From Mimachlamys varia (Eukaryota; Mollusca; Bivalvia; Pectinida; Pectinidae), in assembly GCA_947623455.1 (NCBI GenBank), contig OX392534.1, positions 10,488,001 through 10,552,000 of the forward strand: a stretch of 64,000 nt of DNA. Reading direction: 5' to 3'. The notes below the pieces were generated by a model, which saw only the letters and a program-made list of their open reading frames with translations, searched no databases and had not been told where the DNA came from. Shown here in pieces: positions 60,701-62,835 of the stretch; position 1 is the first letter of the stretch, and each line of letters starts with the position of its first letter. The translations under genes and the position numbers were made by a program.

Positions 60701-61647
60701 CCGGCCATTGAAGTATGTCAGGTGAACCACCAGGAGGTTTCAGCAACTTGTTGTTCTGGTCAGCCAATTTCATCAAAGTTTGGATATTGAGGTTAGCGTT
60801 TTTCCCGTTGAATATTTCCCATCCCAAAGCATACAAGAACACATGAACACTGTTATTCTGTAAAAAACAACAAGACATAATGATATTGAATAATACAATA
60901 GCGCTGTGATCGGTTTGGTATTTTGTTTTGCCGCAGTATACTTCAGTGTGGTAGCACTATAAACCGACAAAAGATCCGGACTATCGCAAGAAGGCTTACA
61001 CGAACATAATTTGCTTCATGTCTTTTTGACTTCTACTCAATAACGTATGTACTAGCTAAAGTTAGTGTCACGTGTCTGAGGGTGAGTGTGCGTTGTGTGT
61101 GTGCTTTGGTGTAAGTTTGTATGTAGGTGTGTATGTTGGTGAAGGTGAATTTGCTTCCCTTTGATGGCTGTTTGATGCCCCTTTAGAGTGGTATCTCTCG
61201 AAAGTACCATATCGACACAATAGGGTAAATATCACATGTTTGTATTTTTTTTGCGTATACATACATTCTTTTCCCTATAATACACAGTAAATATTATTAA
61301 ACTTCGGAAATTATTTATCAAAAGTAGGTTGAGTTTTCATGCTACACTTAAATCTACGTATATACACAATATACAATTACAATCCTGTGTATGCTGAAAT
61401 ATTTTGACATGATCCAGACTGTCTGTCAGTCATAGCTATAAGTGCAATCTTTCTAATTCACTTAAATACTTTAATTCATGCAAGTTTATTGCCATATTAC
61501 ATTAATGAATGATGATAAAAATGATTGTGTTACCATTGCGCTTTGCCCATCCACAATAGCCTGTAGGAGTTTCTTATGTGGTGGATTCTCAGTAGGGATT
61601 CCGTCGGTCAGCAAGAGAATGATGTCTTCAGAGTCTTCAAATTGTGT
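220..61647 (-). CDS. Giant VWA-Cache type I membrane protein with four repeated ectodomain cassettes (5' partial)
   Basis: I joined 39 minus-strand exons from 61647 to the stop at 220. Every junction is AG/GT and the exon phases chain without conflict (total 5,484 nt, 1,827 codons plus stop). Approximate residues, counted from the window edge: VWA end 1-90, first Cache region 91-245, linker and second Cache region 246-585, Cys-rich 586-632, cassettes 633-891, 891-1153, 1153-1404 and 1404-1644, stalk 1644-1748, transmembrane helix about 1768-1790, cytoplasmic tail to 1827. The signal peptide and first part of VWA must lie beyond 64000. VWA plus Cache is the architecture of CACHD1 and of calcium-channel alpha2-delta subunits, so a cell-surface sensor or channel-associated role is a reasonable inference. 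The cassette region is not part of those families as I know them. The whole could be a fused gene model, but unbroken phase compatibility argues for one gene. Confidence 0.82.
500..615 (-). repeat. R1 dispersed repeat, partial
   Basis: Shares with the other R1 copies, in reverse orientation, the segment AATACCRAAGCGTCAACA and the block around GGTGTTCCRGAAGAGTAAGC. It ends about 20 nt from the donor of exon 638-767, in the 330-637 intron, which contains nothing else recognisable. Confidence 0.6.
850..1150 (-). repeat. R1 dispersed repeat, near full length
   Basis: Reverse orientation, running from the AATACCGAAGCG end through GAGAACCGAGTATCATTGTC and ACTAATGAGCATACTC to AAAGATGGCGACCAAAACAC. 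It lies in the 768-1994 intron, which also holds the R2 copy at 1440-1960. Confidence 0.6.
1440..1960 (-). mobile_element. R2 element (hairpin-ended dispersed repeat), copy 1
   Basis: Reverse copy of the element at 44640-45235. Shared blocks: the terminal CTCTTTCAT, GATAGGGAAATTCCAC facing its complement GTGGAATTTCCCTATCCTAT, a TTTTTTGACGAAA-type segment (1685-1700), and the distal TATCTCGCTATGTTGG with TAGTTTGCC. The inner inverted repeat spans about 1815-1930. No coding capacity, so non-autonomous. Confidence 0.55.
1995..4625 (-). CDS. Membrane-proximal stalk exons
   Basis: Exons 4538-4625 (phase 2/0, 29 codons) and 1995-2219 (phase 0/0, 75 codons). The first is Thr/Val-rich and ends A-N-V-T-P-T-Q, close to the N-V-T-I-T-Q end of A7, and it has A-type phases, so it looks like an A exon that lost its helix. 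The second starts in phase 0 like a B exon and contains C-P-A-C with further cysteines. Together they may be a decayed ninth domain acting as a stalk before the membrane helix. Confidence 0.68.
2255..2735. repeat. 27-nt minisatellite, family GACCGACTGGTCCCTTTGTC
   Basis: About 17 units of 27 nt around the core GACCGACTGGTCCCTTTGTC plus a variable AAKCTAT tail. It starts about 35 nt upstream (in gene sense) of the acceptor of exon 1995-2219. It is the same family as 22360-23850. The unit has no stop in some frames on both strands, which creates apparent ORFs. Confidence 0.9.
3300..3500 (+). mobile_element. R4 dispersed element, copy 1
   Basis: Shares with 39985-40175 and 43015-43200 the blocks GGTTTTACGCAC, CATTCTGCTTCTAC, TTGGCCCCTAGCATCA and a GTCCTAAAAGGAC-type palindrome followed by AAACAGCTG. 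Non-coding. The rest of the 2740-4537 intron shows nothing I can identify. Confidence 0.6.
5105..5212. repeat. 27-nt minisatellite, family AACTCACGATAACTATCACG
   Basis: Three near-identical 27-nt units start at 5105, 5132 and 5159, with a fourth diverged unit running into the neighbouring GATATCACTTTGAT array. It lies in the intron between the stalk exon and B8. Confidence 0.85.
5212..6296. repeat. 27-nt AT-rich minisatellite split by a hairpin element
   Basis: Degenerate 27-nt units of the form ACTGATATCACTTTGATCTT plus TATATAT occupy about 5212-5420 and 5940-6296. The hairpin element at 5424-5579 and about 360 nt of non-repeat DNA lie between, as if an insertion split one array. The right edge ends 14 nt from the donor of exon B8 (6311). 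Confidence 0.75.
5424..5579. mobile_element. R3 hairpin element, copy 1
   Basis: A 156-nt near-perfect inverted repeat with arms of about 63 nt. Both ends read GGATTGAAAGTCATT-type inward and carry CTATGAAAGGTCAGCCGTTA. The loop contains the perfect palindrome TGAAGCCCGCTAGGGCTTCA (5492-5511). Its end and outer flank (CTTTCAATCC then ATATTTACATTT) are shared with 47553-47700. Confidence 0.75.
6311..9986 (-). CDS. Cassette 4 (C4, A7-B7, A8-B8)
   Basis: Exons C4 9891-9986, A7 9274-9424, B7 8616-8767, A8 7132-7285 and B8 6311-6477; phases 2/2, 2/0, 0/2, 2/0, 0/2. C4 contains C-N-K-L-Q-K-C-V-W and ends L-P-D-R, and A7 starts Y-Q-L-D-L-F-V-P-C. B8 is the only even B exon without the terminal cysteine pair, consistent with no C exon following it. 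The B7 start was set at AAACAG/ACAGG because an upstream AG gives an early stop. The A8 acceptor is flanked by the 66-nt minisatellite that repeats it. Confidence 0.77.
6478..7131. other. Intron B8-A8, no recognisable feature
   Basis: AT-rich intron sequence. I see no repeat unit, ORF or RNA gene here beyond a short TA run near 7026. Confidence 0.5.
7286..7676. repeat. 66-nt minisatellite built on the A8 splice acceptor
   Basis: Six units of roughly 55-66 nt: CTGTAATATAAACGATTCAT, then CGTGTTACAAACGGACAAAG and TGGAATCTTTCATCTCAGTA. In gene sense each unit contains TTTATATTACAG, identical to the real acceptor bounding exon 7132-7285, so the array reads as repeated copies of that 3' splice site. 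Confidence 0.85.
8080..8530 (+). repeat. Two tandem R1 repeats
   Basis: Two forward R1 copies, about 8080-8330 and 8335-8530. Each contains GTCGTCGATGAAGCAGAAGAC-type and TTACTCTTCCGGAACACC-type segments and a tail CCCTGGTTTAATCGATTTTG. The intron also holds the 66-nt array; the rest is unremarkable. Confidence 0.6.
10180..10548. repeat. Degenerate ~29-nt minisatellite overlapping the B6 splice donor
   Basis: About a dozen units of 21-31 nt of the form TTTGTACCTAGTAGAAGAGG plus AACTATAT. Read in gene sense the units give CTRCTAG/GTACAAAATAT. The true donor of B6 is CTGCAAG/GTACAAAATATAAG, so exon edge and donor are themselves a unit of the array. Confidence 0.8.
10549..14800 (-). CDS. Cassette 3 (C3, A5-B5, A6-B6)
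   Basis: Exons C3 14711-14800, A5 14258-14417, B5 12622-12788, A6 12184-12334 and B6 10549-10733; phases 2/2, 2/0, 0/2, 2/0, 0/2. C3 contains C-N-W-L-P-N-C-G-W and ends L-L-P-E-R. A5 has L-V-P-C at the odd-A position. A6 lacks that cysteine, as even A exons do, and has four N-x-(S/T) sites. B6 ends N-C-T-L-D-C. The donor of B6 lies directly against the 10180-10548 minisatellite, whose units copy it. Confidence 0.77.
10770..11060 (-). repeat. R1 dispersed repeat
   Basis: Reverse copy with AATACCGAAGCGTCAACAAA, GGTGTTCCGAAAGTGTGAGC and ACTAATGAGCAAACTC. The remainder of the 10734-12183 intron has a 14-nt C run (11975-11988) and no gene. Confidence 0.65.
12985..13155 (-). repeat. R1 dispersed repeat, 3' part
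   Basis: Reverse fragment with AACCGAACTCAAAATC, GAACAAAGGAAATATTTACA and AGATGTTCCGGAGGAGTAAG. Confidence 0.55.
13835..14005 (-). repeat. R1 dispersed repeat, 5' part
   Basis: Reverse fragment with AAGTCATCAATCTCAATCAC, CGTCCATCTTAATATCTCTC and AGGATGGCGACCATAG. It complements the 12985-13155 fragment. The stretch between them (13156-13834) shows nothing identifiable. Confidence 0.5.
14801..15313. other. Intron B4-C3, no recognisable feature
   Basis: Intron sequence with a short local direct repeat (AGTAAATGTTGTC at 14970 and 15004) and no gene or known repeat. Confidence 0.45.
15314..24617 (-). CDS. Cassette 2 (C2, A3-B3, A4-B4), interrupted by the LTR element
   Basis: Exons C2 24516-24617, A3 22124-22277, B3 21643-21818, A4 16247-16409 and B4 15314-15504; phases 2/2, 2/0, 0/2, 2/0, 0/2. 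C2 contains C-N-I-R-D-E-C-R-W and ends L-P-E-R, and A3 starts F-E-A-A-V-Y-F-P-C. B3 carries the dibasic stretch R-P-R-R-K-R (21654-21665). B4 ends I-C-P-R-S-C. The B3-A4 intron holds the whole retrotransposon, which begins 62 nt beyond the B3 donor. The A4 acceptor was placed at CATGAAG/T rather than the nearer GCAG, because only this gives the 2-to-0 phase of all other A exons. Confidence 0.76.
15555..15905. repeat. 35-nt minisatellite
   Basis: About nine units of 35 nt: ACCCTATAAACGGGAGACAA then ATTGGATACTGATAT. Exact 35-nt spacing is clear at 15681, 15716 and 15751. It starts about 50 nt upstream, in gene sense, of the acceptor of exon B4. Confidence 0.88.
16775..16968 (+). repeat. 5' LTR
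   Basis: 194 bp, starting TGTAGTGTATG and ending CGTACACTATA. It contains AATAAA at 16880-16885 and a TATATATA stretch near 16807. Limits are set by identity with 21382-21575 and by the TATTT duplication. Confidence 0.95.
16971..16982 (+). promoter_or_regulatory. Primer binding site for tRNA-Ser(GCT)
   Basis: TGGCGACGAGGA starts two bases after the LTR. It is complementary to the 3' end (TCCTCGTCG plus CCA) of the conserved animal tRNA-Ser(GCT), as I recall that sequence. Confidence 0.75.
17006..17644 (+). CDS. gag: gag polyprotein, N-terminal frame
   Basis: The first ATG downstream of the primer site is at 17006 and gives 212 residues. The protein has the retrotransposon Gag pattern W-K-R-W-I-R-A-F, an R-A-L-L-L-H-T-A-G helix, and F-x-x-x-x-Q-x-x-N-E-T-I-E-Q-F-I-T-R-L, the hallmark of Ty3 capsid proteins. 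A basic segment follows (K-L-T-V-R-K-K), where the frame runs through seven A residues (17594-17600) and ends at 17644. The expected zinc knuckles are not in this frame but in the pol frame. An ORF starting at TTG 16970 would overlap the primer site and is unlikely. Confidence 0.85.
   Translation: MAVLLTDVHAVPCFDTSETSGIGARWKRWIRAFELYADGKGVTDNGQKRALLLHTAGMSVQDIFYTLPEGEGDNPYEKTVNALQRYFTPQANLPFERHVFRSMEQQSNETIEQFITRLRQKAETCEFGDNNAIDEQIRDQVIEKCGSHHLRRKLLEKGRGLTLAQVRDVARALEQSEKQAKSIEGVRHEVNKLTVRKKTPRCLTSGQNRQND
17586..21095 (+). CDS. pol: pol polyprotein with zinc knuckles: protease, RT, RNase H, integrase
   Basis: This frame is open from 17586 (after a TGA at 17583) to the stop at 21095, with no obvious own ATG near its start, so it probably depends on gag translation. 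Two zinc knuckles come first (C-Y-N-C at 17652, then C-R-W-C...H...C). Key sites: protease D-S-G-A (Asp codon 17952); RT with L-D-I-K-W-A-Y-H and the active-site block I-M-D-E at 18828-18836, where D-D is usual; RNase H T-D-A-S (Asp 19272); integrase H-H-C-C near 19914-20020 and D-D-E at 20106, 20271 and 20379, with exactly 35 residues between the last two. Apart from the RT residue and the frame offset to gag, the domains look intact. Confidence 0.92.
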   Translation, partial: QFGKKPQGASRPVKTDKTTSVICYNCGKEGHTVRDKECPARDKQCRWCKKIGHFEKKCKGKQKNYKRHVRQLNADTSNTGTRDTNTSAESTDHYAFSVVNCMNTDDQGISIKVGGVAMTVVIDSGASCNIVDRRQWEHLKKTGVKCISTKGQKALYAYGGKEQLKVAGTFTTTVQHEDTVLSDVEFVVFEGQGQSLLGKETATKLGVLRVGPANINSLTDSITANGQSLEKKLSSKYPECFKGLGKLKDYQLVVPVDPSVEPVAQQLRRVPYNLRERLERKLDELERLDIIEKTSGPSSWVSPVVVVPKSDSDIRLCVDMRQANTAVKRERHPIPTVDEVLQDLNNSKIFTKLDIKWAYHQIELSPESRDITTFVTHKGLYRYKRLLFGISCAPEMYQKVMQQVLQGCEGVENIMDEIIVHGANEAEHDERVERAICVLHDAGLTLNKIKCKFSMPKLEFMGHVLSERGIGPAEVKVKAVVDAREPGNASEVKSFLGLVSYSSRFIPELATVSAPLRKLTKKNEPFVWGREEQQAFDTLKQSLSEAETLGYYDKNARTQVITDASPFGLGAVLVQQQGDEYRVICYASRSLTDTERRYSQTEREALAIVWACERFHVYLYGTDFELLTDHKPLECIYSTKSKPCARIERWVLRMQPYRYSVRYIPGPNNIADALSRLLAKSDPGKQVDSKTDSYIRFVASESTPVAMTTREVERASENDPELRDIRKRLTTGQWHLCPFKEYLPVRNELSAIGMLVLRGTRLVIPKQLRGRVLALAHEGHPGMVGMKQRLRTKVWWPGIDKEVEKHCKCCYGCQLVSQPQKPEPLSRTELPSLPWQHLAADLLGPLPTGDYIFVLVDYYSRWVEAEVTKSTTSEKITKILSKIFVTHGLPSSIQTDNGPQFVSSHFQDFMQEHGIVHHRTTPLWPQANGQVERQNRSIMKRVRIAQANGRDWKSDLETYLMMYKSTPHTVTGVSPAKMLFGRELRTKLPELHEFGVDDIDVEVRDRDCERKERGKMYSDKKRGAVENDLKAGDQVLVRQEKQNKFSTTFNPNPFQVVEKNGNSVLVQSEEGVRYRRNSSHLKKFEQDNQVDMNSQVFEPILSSKPDSYSDSRETNNTVPDVDALLSGETVELSPESGSSELSGNVESREYERPVRTRSMPAKFKDYVMN
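21368..21381 (+). promoter_or_regulatory. Polypurine tract
   Basis: AAAAAAGGGAGGGA immediately precedes the 3' LTR, the expected plus-strand primer. The 21096-21367 stretch before it is AT-rich and non-coding. Confidence 0.85.
21382..21575 (+). repeat. 3' LTR
   Basis: 194 bp, identical to 16775-16968, with AATAAA at 21487-21492, then the target duplication TATTT at 21576-21580. Confidence 0.95.
22360..23850. repeat. 27-nt minisatellite, family GACCGACTGGTCCCTTTGTC (large array)
   Basis: About 55 units of 27 nt, same family as 2255-2735, with variant tails (CAATCTAT, GAAGCTAT, CCAGCTAT, CGAGCTAT) in an irregular higher-order order. It lies in the C2-A3 intron, starting about 80 nt upstream, in gene sense, of the A3 acceptor. 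Both strands stay open for about 395 codons because 27 is a multiple of three. Confidence 0.93.
24660..24740 (+). repeat. tRNA-like SINE fragment, copy 1
   Basis: Homologous to 25245-25345: both contain CATAATCACACGRCAGATTG followed by an A-box-like GGYCWAGCGGTGAATMCCCA. Non-coding, in the giant intron. Confidence 0.45.
24856..25010. repeat. GC-rich triplicate repeat
   Basis: Three copies of GTATGTGAGGGGCGGGCGCG followed by GCGGGTYCGGGRAGA start at 24856, 24908 and 24976. Strongly GC-rich in otherwise AT-rich DNA. Confidence 0.8.
25245..25345 (+). repeat. tRNA-like SINE fragment, copy 2
   Basis: Contains the A-box-like GGTCTAGCGGTGAATCCCCA and a B-box-like GGGTTCGAACAATTCC about 30 nt on, as in tRNA-derived SINE heads. 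It cannot fold as a normal tRNA. 25346-26520 shows nothing else. Confidence 0.45.
26522..26885 (+). promoter_or_regulatory. Putative promoter region of the nested gene
   Basis: Upstream of the ATG at 27298 lie two identical IRF-type motifs GAAAATGAAA (26559-26568, 26656-26665), a kappaB-like TGGACTTTCC (26569-26578, one base from the classical site), a weaker GGGAAAATTC (26522), and a facing CCAAT-box pair (ATTGG and CCAAT, about 26853-26880). The motifs are visible; function is inference. Confidence 0.35.
27298..32068 (+). CDS. Nested two-exon gene, 320-residue protein with PLD-like C-terminus
   Basis: Exon 1 is 27298-27705 (ATG, 136 codons, donor GAG/GTAATA). Exon 2 is 31514-32068 (acceptor CCCCTCCAG/GTT, 184 codons plus stop); both junctions are phase 0. 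There is no signal peptide or membrane helix, so the product is probably intracellular. The N-terminal half has V-T-S-W-W-L-R-V-F-K and G-K-N-H-W-R-W-L-V-D-N-F, unknown to me. The C-terminal half (about residues 160-310) runs through L-Y-I-V-T-P-R, L-H-V-H-N-E-N-F and V-L-T-T-T-A-H-F-H-K-S-H-F. That order resembles the second half of a phospholipase-D fold (H-x-K, then a (G/T)-S-A-N-F strand), but with the catalytic lysine replaced, so it may be a non-catalytic PLD-like protein. It lies antisense within the 24618-41054 intron of the giant gene. Confidence 0.8.
27706..29500. other. Intron of the nested gene, left part
   Basis: AT-rich intron DNA with no repeat family or ORF I can support; a TA run sits at about 28376. 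Confidence 0.5.
29504..31470. repeat. 27-nt minisatellite with higher-order duplication
   Basis: About 72 units of 27 nt: ACTGTTTACCTGTATAACTG followed by ACGGTTC, with AAATGAAGGATC and AAATGCTGGTTC variants and two units lengthened by TTT. The ordered variants of about 29541-30460 recur at 30461-31380 with a 920-nt offset. It ends about 40 nt before the acceptor of exon 2 of the nested gene. Confidence 0.93.
32381..32609. mobile_element. MITE with TA target duplication
   Basis: 229 nt with terminal inverted repeats CTGTAAACCGACTTATTTTCG and CGAAAATAAATTGGTTAACAG, flanked by TA. A second, uninterrupted copy of its flanks at 32252-32310 serves as an empty site. It falls in the likely 3' UTR of the nested gene. 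Tc1/mariner-type target, internal region non-coding. Confidence 0.8.
32823..32828 (+). terminator. Candidate poly(A) signal of the nested gene
   Basis: AATAAA about 755 nt after the stop codon, the first clear signal I found downstream. Confidence 0.4.
33410..33880. repeat. Degenerate tandem repeat rich in TTTGTAGACAG
   Basis: The words TAGACAGGT, TTTGTAGACAGATGA and GATAGATGATCTTTATAGAC recur irregularly about every 30-40 nt. It looks like an old, decayed minisatellite. Confidence 0.5.
33881..36830. other. Giant intron, no recognisable gene
   Basis: AT-rich DNA without a convincing exon on either strand. Open frames here (for example 35272-35532) lack splice signals, family motifs or coding-like composition. 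Confidence 0.5.
36959..37045 (+). repeat. R1 dispersed repeat, 3' end only
   Basis: Contains CACGAGTCCCAATGTTTAAG, TTTGTTCATATTGG and GGATTATGGTTTTGATGACA, the tail common to R1 copies. Confidence 0.5.
37943..38181. mobile_element. MITE with 35-nt terminal inverted repeats
   Basis: Left end GGGCCCAGTTTGTCAAAGGA then TGATTAGCTTAATCAGT; the right end, reversed, is GGGCACAGTTGTTCAAAGGG then TGATTAGCTTTATCAGT. 239 nt, non-coding. No clear target duplication seen. Confidence 0.7.
39140..39340 (-). repeat. tRNA-derived SINE
   Basis: On the minus strand an A-box-like TGGCTGGTTGG (about 39325) and a B-box region GGGTTGCGAGTTCGAAACCC (39250-39270) are followed by a tail with GGTTTTTCTCCGTG. This is the layout of tRNA-headed SINEs common in molluscs. 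The head is too diverged for a functional tRNA. Confidence 0.7.
39985..40175 (+). mobile_element. R4 dispersed element, copy 2
   Basis: Contains GGTGTTTTACGCACCTGACC, TTTTGGCCCCTAGCATCA, the palindrome GTCCTAGGAGGAC and AAACAGCTG, as in the other two copies. Confidence 0.65.
41055..44260 (-). CDS. Cassette 1 (linker C1, domains A1-B1 and A2-B2)
   Basis: Five exons: C1 44146-44260, A1 43749-43899, B1 43464-43618, A2 41494-41653, B2 41055-41248. Phases are 1/2, 2/0, 0/2, 2/0, 0/2; from A1 on, the same series recurs in cassettes 2-4. A1 has the S-P-C-L-N-V strand seen in odd-numbered A exons. B2 ends V-C-G-R-P-C, the start of the six-cysteine motif completed by C2 and A3. C1 is the most divergent linker and lacks the C-x-W feature of C2-C4. 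For B2 I chose the donor AC/GTACGT at 41054 over GAT/GTATGT upstream, because only the former keeps phase 2 and the paired cysteines. Confidence 0.74.
43015..43200 (-). mobile_element. R4 dispersed element, copy 3
   Basis: Reverse copy with CAGCTGTTTCGTTCTCCTAG and GGTCAGGTGCGTAAAAC. The rest of the 41654-43463 intron has no identifiable feature. Confidence 0.65.
44640..45235 (+). mobile_element. R2 element, copy 2
   Basis: About 600 nt. At its left end an inverted repeat of about 45 nt has facing copies of GACTCTTTCAT and GTAGGATAGGGATATTCCAC (44650-44700 and 44750-44798). The body contains CTTTTCCTTGGGCTTTTTTG and the distal CCAACATGGCGAGATATGAG, both shared with 1440-1960. Non-coding. Confidence 0.6.
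45236..47030. other. Intron A15-C1, middle part
   Basis: Intron between exon 48104-48179 and C1. A partial forward R1 copy lies at about 46239-46350 (CTTACTCTTCCTGGTC, TTGCCTCTGGTTTAATAGAT). The rest is unassigned. Confidence 0.5.
47035..47168. mobile_element. Hairpin element with 44-nt arms
   Basis: ATTAACCTTTTATTTTGTTT ... ATCATAAATCCAAT (47035-47078) faces its near-complement at 47125-47168. Short, non-coding, MITE-like. Confidence 0.6.
47553..47700. mobile_element. R3 hairpin element, copy 2
   Basis: 148 nt with arms of about 60 nt around TTTTGTTGTTTGCAT, GTCAAATGAACYTCGTGCAA. The right end ACTTTCAATCC and the flank TATATTTACATTT match the end of 5424-5579, although the arm interiors differ. 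Confidence 0.65.
48104..48581 (-). CDS. Exons 14-15: cysteine-rich linker
   Basis: Exons 48516-48581 (22 codons, phase 0/0) and 48104-48179 (25 codons, phase 0/1). Together they carry ten cysteines in 47 residues with C-x-C-x-x-x-C and C-P-C-T-C runs. The segment separates the sensor half from the repeated half and presumably forms a small disulfide-bonded hinge. It matches no family I recognise. Joining its phase-1 end to exon 44146-44260 (phase-1 start) is the only compatible choice I found. Confidence 0.68.
48826..57928 (-). CDS. Exons 6-13: linker and second Cache region
   Basis: Exons 57809-57928, 57564-57695, 56271-56382, 55343-55415, 53444-53620, 52275-52397, 51677-51776 and 48826-49008; phases 0/0, 0/0, 0/1, 1/2, 2/2, 2/2, 2/0 and 0/0. 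The clearest part is Y-V-G-T-D-N-G-V-F-Q-V-Y-P-G followed by Y-D-P-R-x-D-x-W-Y-K-E-A, the signature start of a double Cache domain. Then come I-A-G-V-L-A-A-D-V and C-F-I-L-N-D-K-G-Y-V. The donor of 52275-52397 was placed at AAAGG/GTATGT because it keeps the D-K-G-Y-V strand intact across the junction. The acceptor of 48826-49008 (ATAAAG/GCAGAC) was chosen by phase; a second AG lies four bases inside. Confidence 0.76.
49780..49960 (+). repeat. R1 dispersed repeat
   Basis: Contains TTTGTTCATATTTTGCCCCT and GGTTTTGTTGACGCTTCGGT, with the GTCGTCAATGAA block upstream. Confidence 0.6.
50211..50350. mobile_element. Hairpin element with 49-nt arms
   Basis: GTGCAATAGTCCAGAATATT at the left faces AATATTCTGGACTATTTCAC at the right. 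The inner arm pairs TAATCGGCCGATG with CATCGGTCGATTA. The loop has CGAAGCCGAAGGCCGAGTTC. Non-coding MITE-like unit. Confidence 0.7.
51371..51535 (+). repeat. tRNA-derived SINE
   Basis: The head reads GGTCGGTTGGTACACAGGAT, then AGCGCACTTGCC, an imperfect anticodon arm, and the B-box GGTTCGATAACCC. The tail has TTTTTCTGGGTACTCCAGTT and TCCTTCCACAATAAGACTCA, a module seen in many metazoan SINE tails. Confidence 0.75.
52580..52960 (+). repeat. Two tandem R1 repeats
   Basis: The first copy has GAGTATGCTCATTAGTGTGC and TTGATTT-type tails. A second, more diverged copy starts near 52785. In the 52398-53443 intron. Confidence 0.55.
53160..53375 (+). repeat. R1 dispersed repeat
   Basis: Contains GTGTCGTCGATGTAGCAGAA, CTTACTCTTCCTGGTC and GCTAAATCGATTTTTTAGTT. 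Confidence 0.6.
53621..55342. other. Intron within the second Cache region, no recognisable feature
   Basis: AT-rich DNA. A locally repeated CATAACATATMTAACAATATC motif occurs at about 53805 and 53988. No gene or element identified. Confidence 0.5.
55940..56110 (-). repeat. R1 dispersed repeat
   Basis: Reverse copy with CAGGTGTTCCGGAAGGGAAA and GCGTCTTCTGCTTCATCAAC. Confidence 0.6.
56383..57563. other. Intron within the linker region, no recognisable feature
   Basis: AT-rich. The long open frames here are low-complexity and lack splice or family support. Confidence 0.5.
58190..58540 (+). repeat. R1 dispersed repeat, best forward copy
   Basis: Runs from CGTGGTCGCCATTTTTGTCT through GTATGCTTATTAGTGCGTTT, the CTTACTCTTCCGGAACACCT block and the TTTGTTGACCCGTTGG end. 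About 350 nt and non-coding. No B-box, poly(A) tail or clear terminal repeat seen, so its class is open. Confidence 0.65.
59260..60403 (-). CDS. Exons 3-5: first Cache sensor region
   Basis: Exons 60241-60403 (phase 0 to 1), 59737-59892 (1 to 1) and 59260-59405 (1 to 0). The encoded segment has Y-Y-T-H-L-P, then V-V-T-L-G-L-P-V-S-D-D-G, F-V-G-V-A-A-L-D-L-S and G-S-Y-L-F-V, ending in L-V-W-H-P-L-L-R-R-P. These match the usual Cache order: a strand with the T-x-x-x-P-V motif, the G-V-x-x-x-D-(I/L) strand, and a final strand ending in HP. Cache domains are extracellular small-molecule sensors, and those in alpha2-delta proteins bind amino acids. The ligand here cannot be read from sequence. Confidence 0.78.
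60702..61647 (-). CDS. Exons 1-2 in window: C-terminal part of the VWA domain
   Basis: Exons 61534-61647 (38 codons, phase 0 to 0) and 60702-60857 (52 codons, phase 0 to 0). The first reads D-I-I-L-L-L-T-D-G-I-P-T, the hydrophobic strand with the T-D-G aspartate that forms the third metal-site (MIDAS) motif of VWA domains. The second reads V-F-L-Y-A-L-G-W, the next core strand, followed by a helix with N-L-x-x-L-M-K-L-A as in alpha2-delta and CACHD proteins. The D-x-S-x-S half of the domain is not in the window; I searched 61648-64000 by eye and found no matching exon. Confidence 0.8.
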
Positions 61648-62480
61648 CTACCGAAAAGAGTACATGACGAATCAATATCTTAAGTGATATATAGAGGCTA
61701 ATCAATGGTTTCCCGTTTAATATCAAGTATATTTCGCGAGTATGGCAGATTTGTTTTATATTTTCACGAGTGTGTTTTGAAAAAATCTGCAATACGAACG
61801 AAATCTATTTGATATTTAATGTGAAATCATTTAACTTTCTTTTTTATTACATTTTCGAGATTCCTAAAAGTTTTTGGCCTTCTTCTTTCATTTCTAAAAT
61901 CACAGCTGATCTGGACGGAGTGGTGGAGGCTTATAGAATATTAAACAGCCACAAGAAATACTAACAAATATTAAAACACATTTATCATTAGAGGTTTTAA
62001 AATGTCCTTACATCATACAATTTGATCGCTGAACAATGAAATAAAAGTACATATAGAGTCCGCAATGATATTTGATCTTAACATATATCATTACTAGTGA
62101 TGATGATATACGATTTTATATCATCGCTAGTGATGATATACGATTGTCAAGCCAGCACTAATCGTGTTGACTACTGTACAGTCAAAGTGAAACGGGTAAA
62201 GTTTGTCCTCTTTGTCAATTGACTGTCTGGGTGAGTTATTTGACAAAGTGAGTAATATATATACCGGATATTCGAACTAAATTTAAGAATGCGTATTGTA
62301 TGTATGTCTTTATCATACAGCAGCCAAAGCTATCTGACTGGCTAATTTACCATACATGTATATCTAATTTAATAAACTGTCAGCCTATTTAATTCCCTTT
62401 ATCTTTTTAATTTTTCCACTTTGTAATATGTTCTCCTCATACGTCTGTCCACCTTATTAATATATCTTTATTAGCCTCAT
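61648..62480. other. Intron upstream of the first VWA exon seen
   Basis: Contains two adjacent near-palindromes of the type ATATCATCRCTAGTGATGATAT at about 62086-62145. No exon found. Confidence 0.45.
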
Positions 62481-62484
62481 ATGT

Positions 62485-62835
62485 TAGTCCGACTCATTGC
62501 TCTACCTACCTCAGTGTTCGTCCGACTCATTAGTCTGTCTACCTCTGTGTTCGTCCGACTCATTAGTCTGTCTATCTGTGTTCGTCCGACTCATTAGTCT
62601 GTCTACCACTGTGTTCGTCCGACTCATTAGTCTATCATCCTCAGTGTTCGTCCGACTTATTGGTCTGCCTACCTCAGTGTTTGACCGACTCATTAGTTTG
62701 TCTATCTCAGTGTTCGTCCGACTCATTAGTCTGTCTATCTCAGTGTTCATCCGACTCATTAGTCTGTCTATCTCAGTTTTCATCCGACTCATTAGTCTGT
62801 CTACCTCTGTGTTCGTCCGACTAATTACTTTGTGT
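62485..62835. repeat. 33-nt minisatellite
   Basis: About ten units of 30-33 nt: GTGTTCGTCCGACTCATTAG then TCTGTCTACCTCT. Both strands stay open for about 130 codons. It lies in the intron or 5' region of the giant gene. Confidence 0.9.

Noticed and set aside
61861..61964. Plus-strand segment ending in a plausible C-terminus (ADLDGVVEAYRILN)
   Set aside because: No upstream exon, no start, and it lies opposite the giant gene's intron; could be chance.
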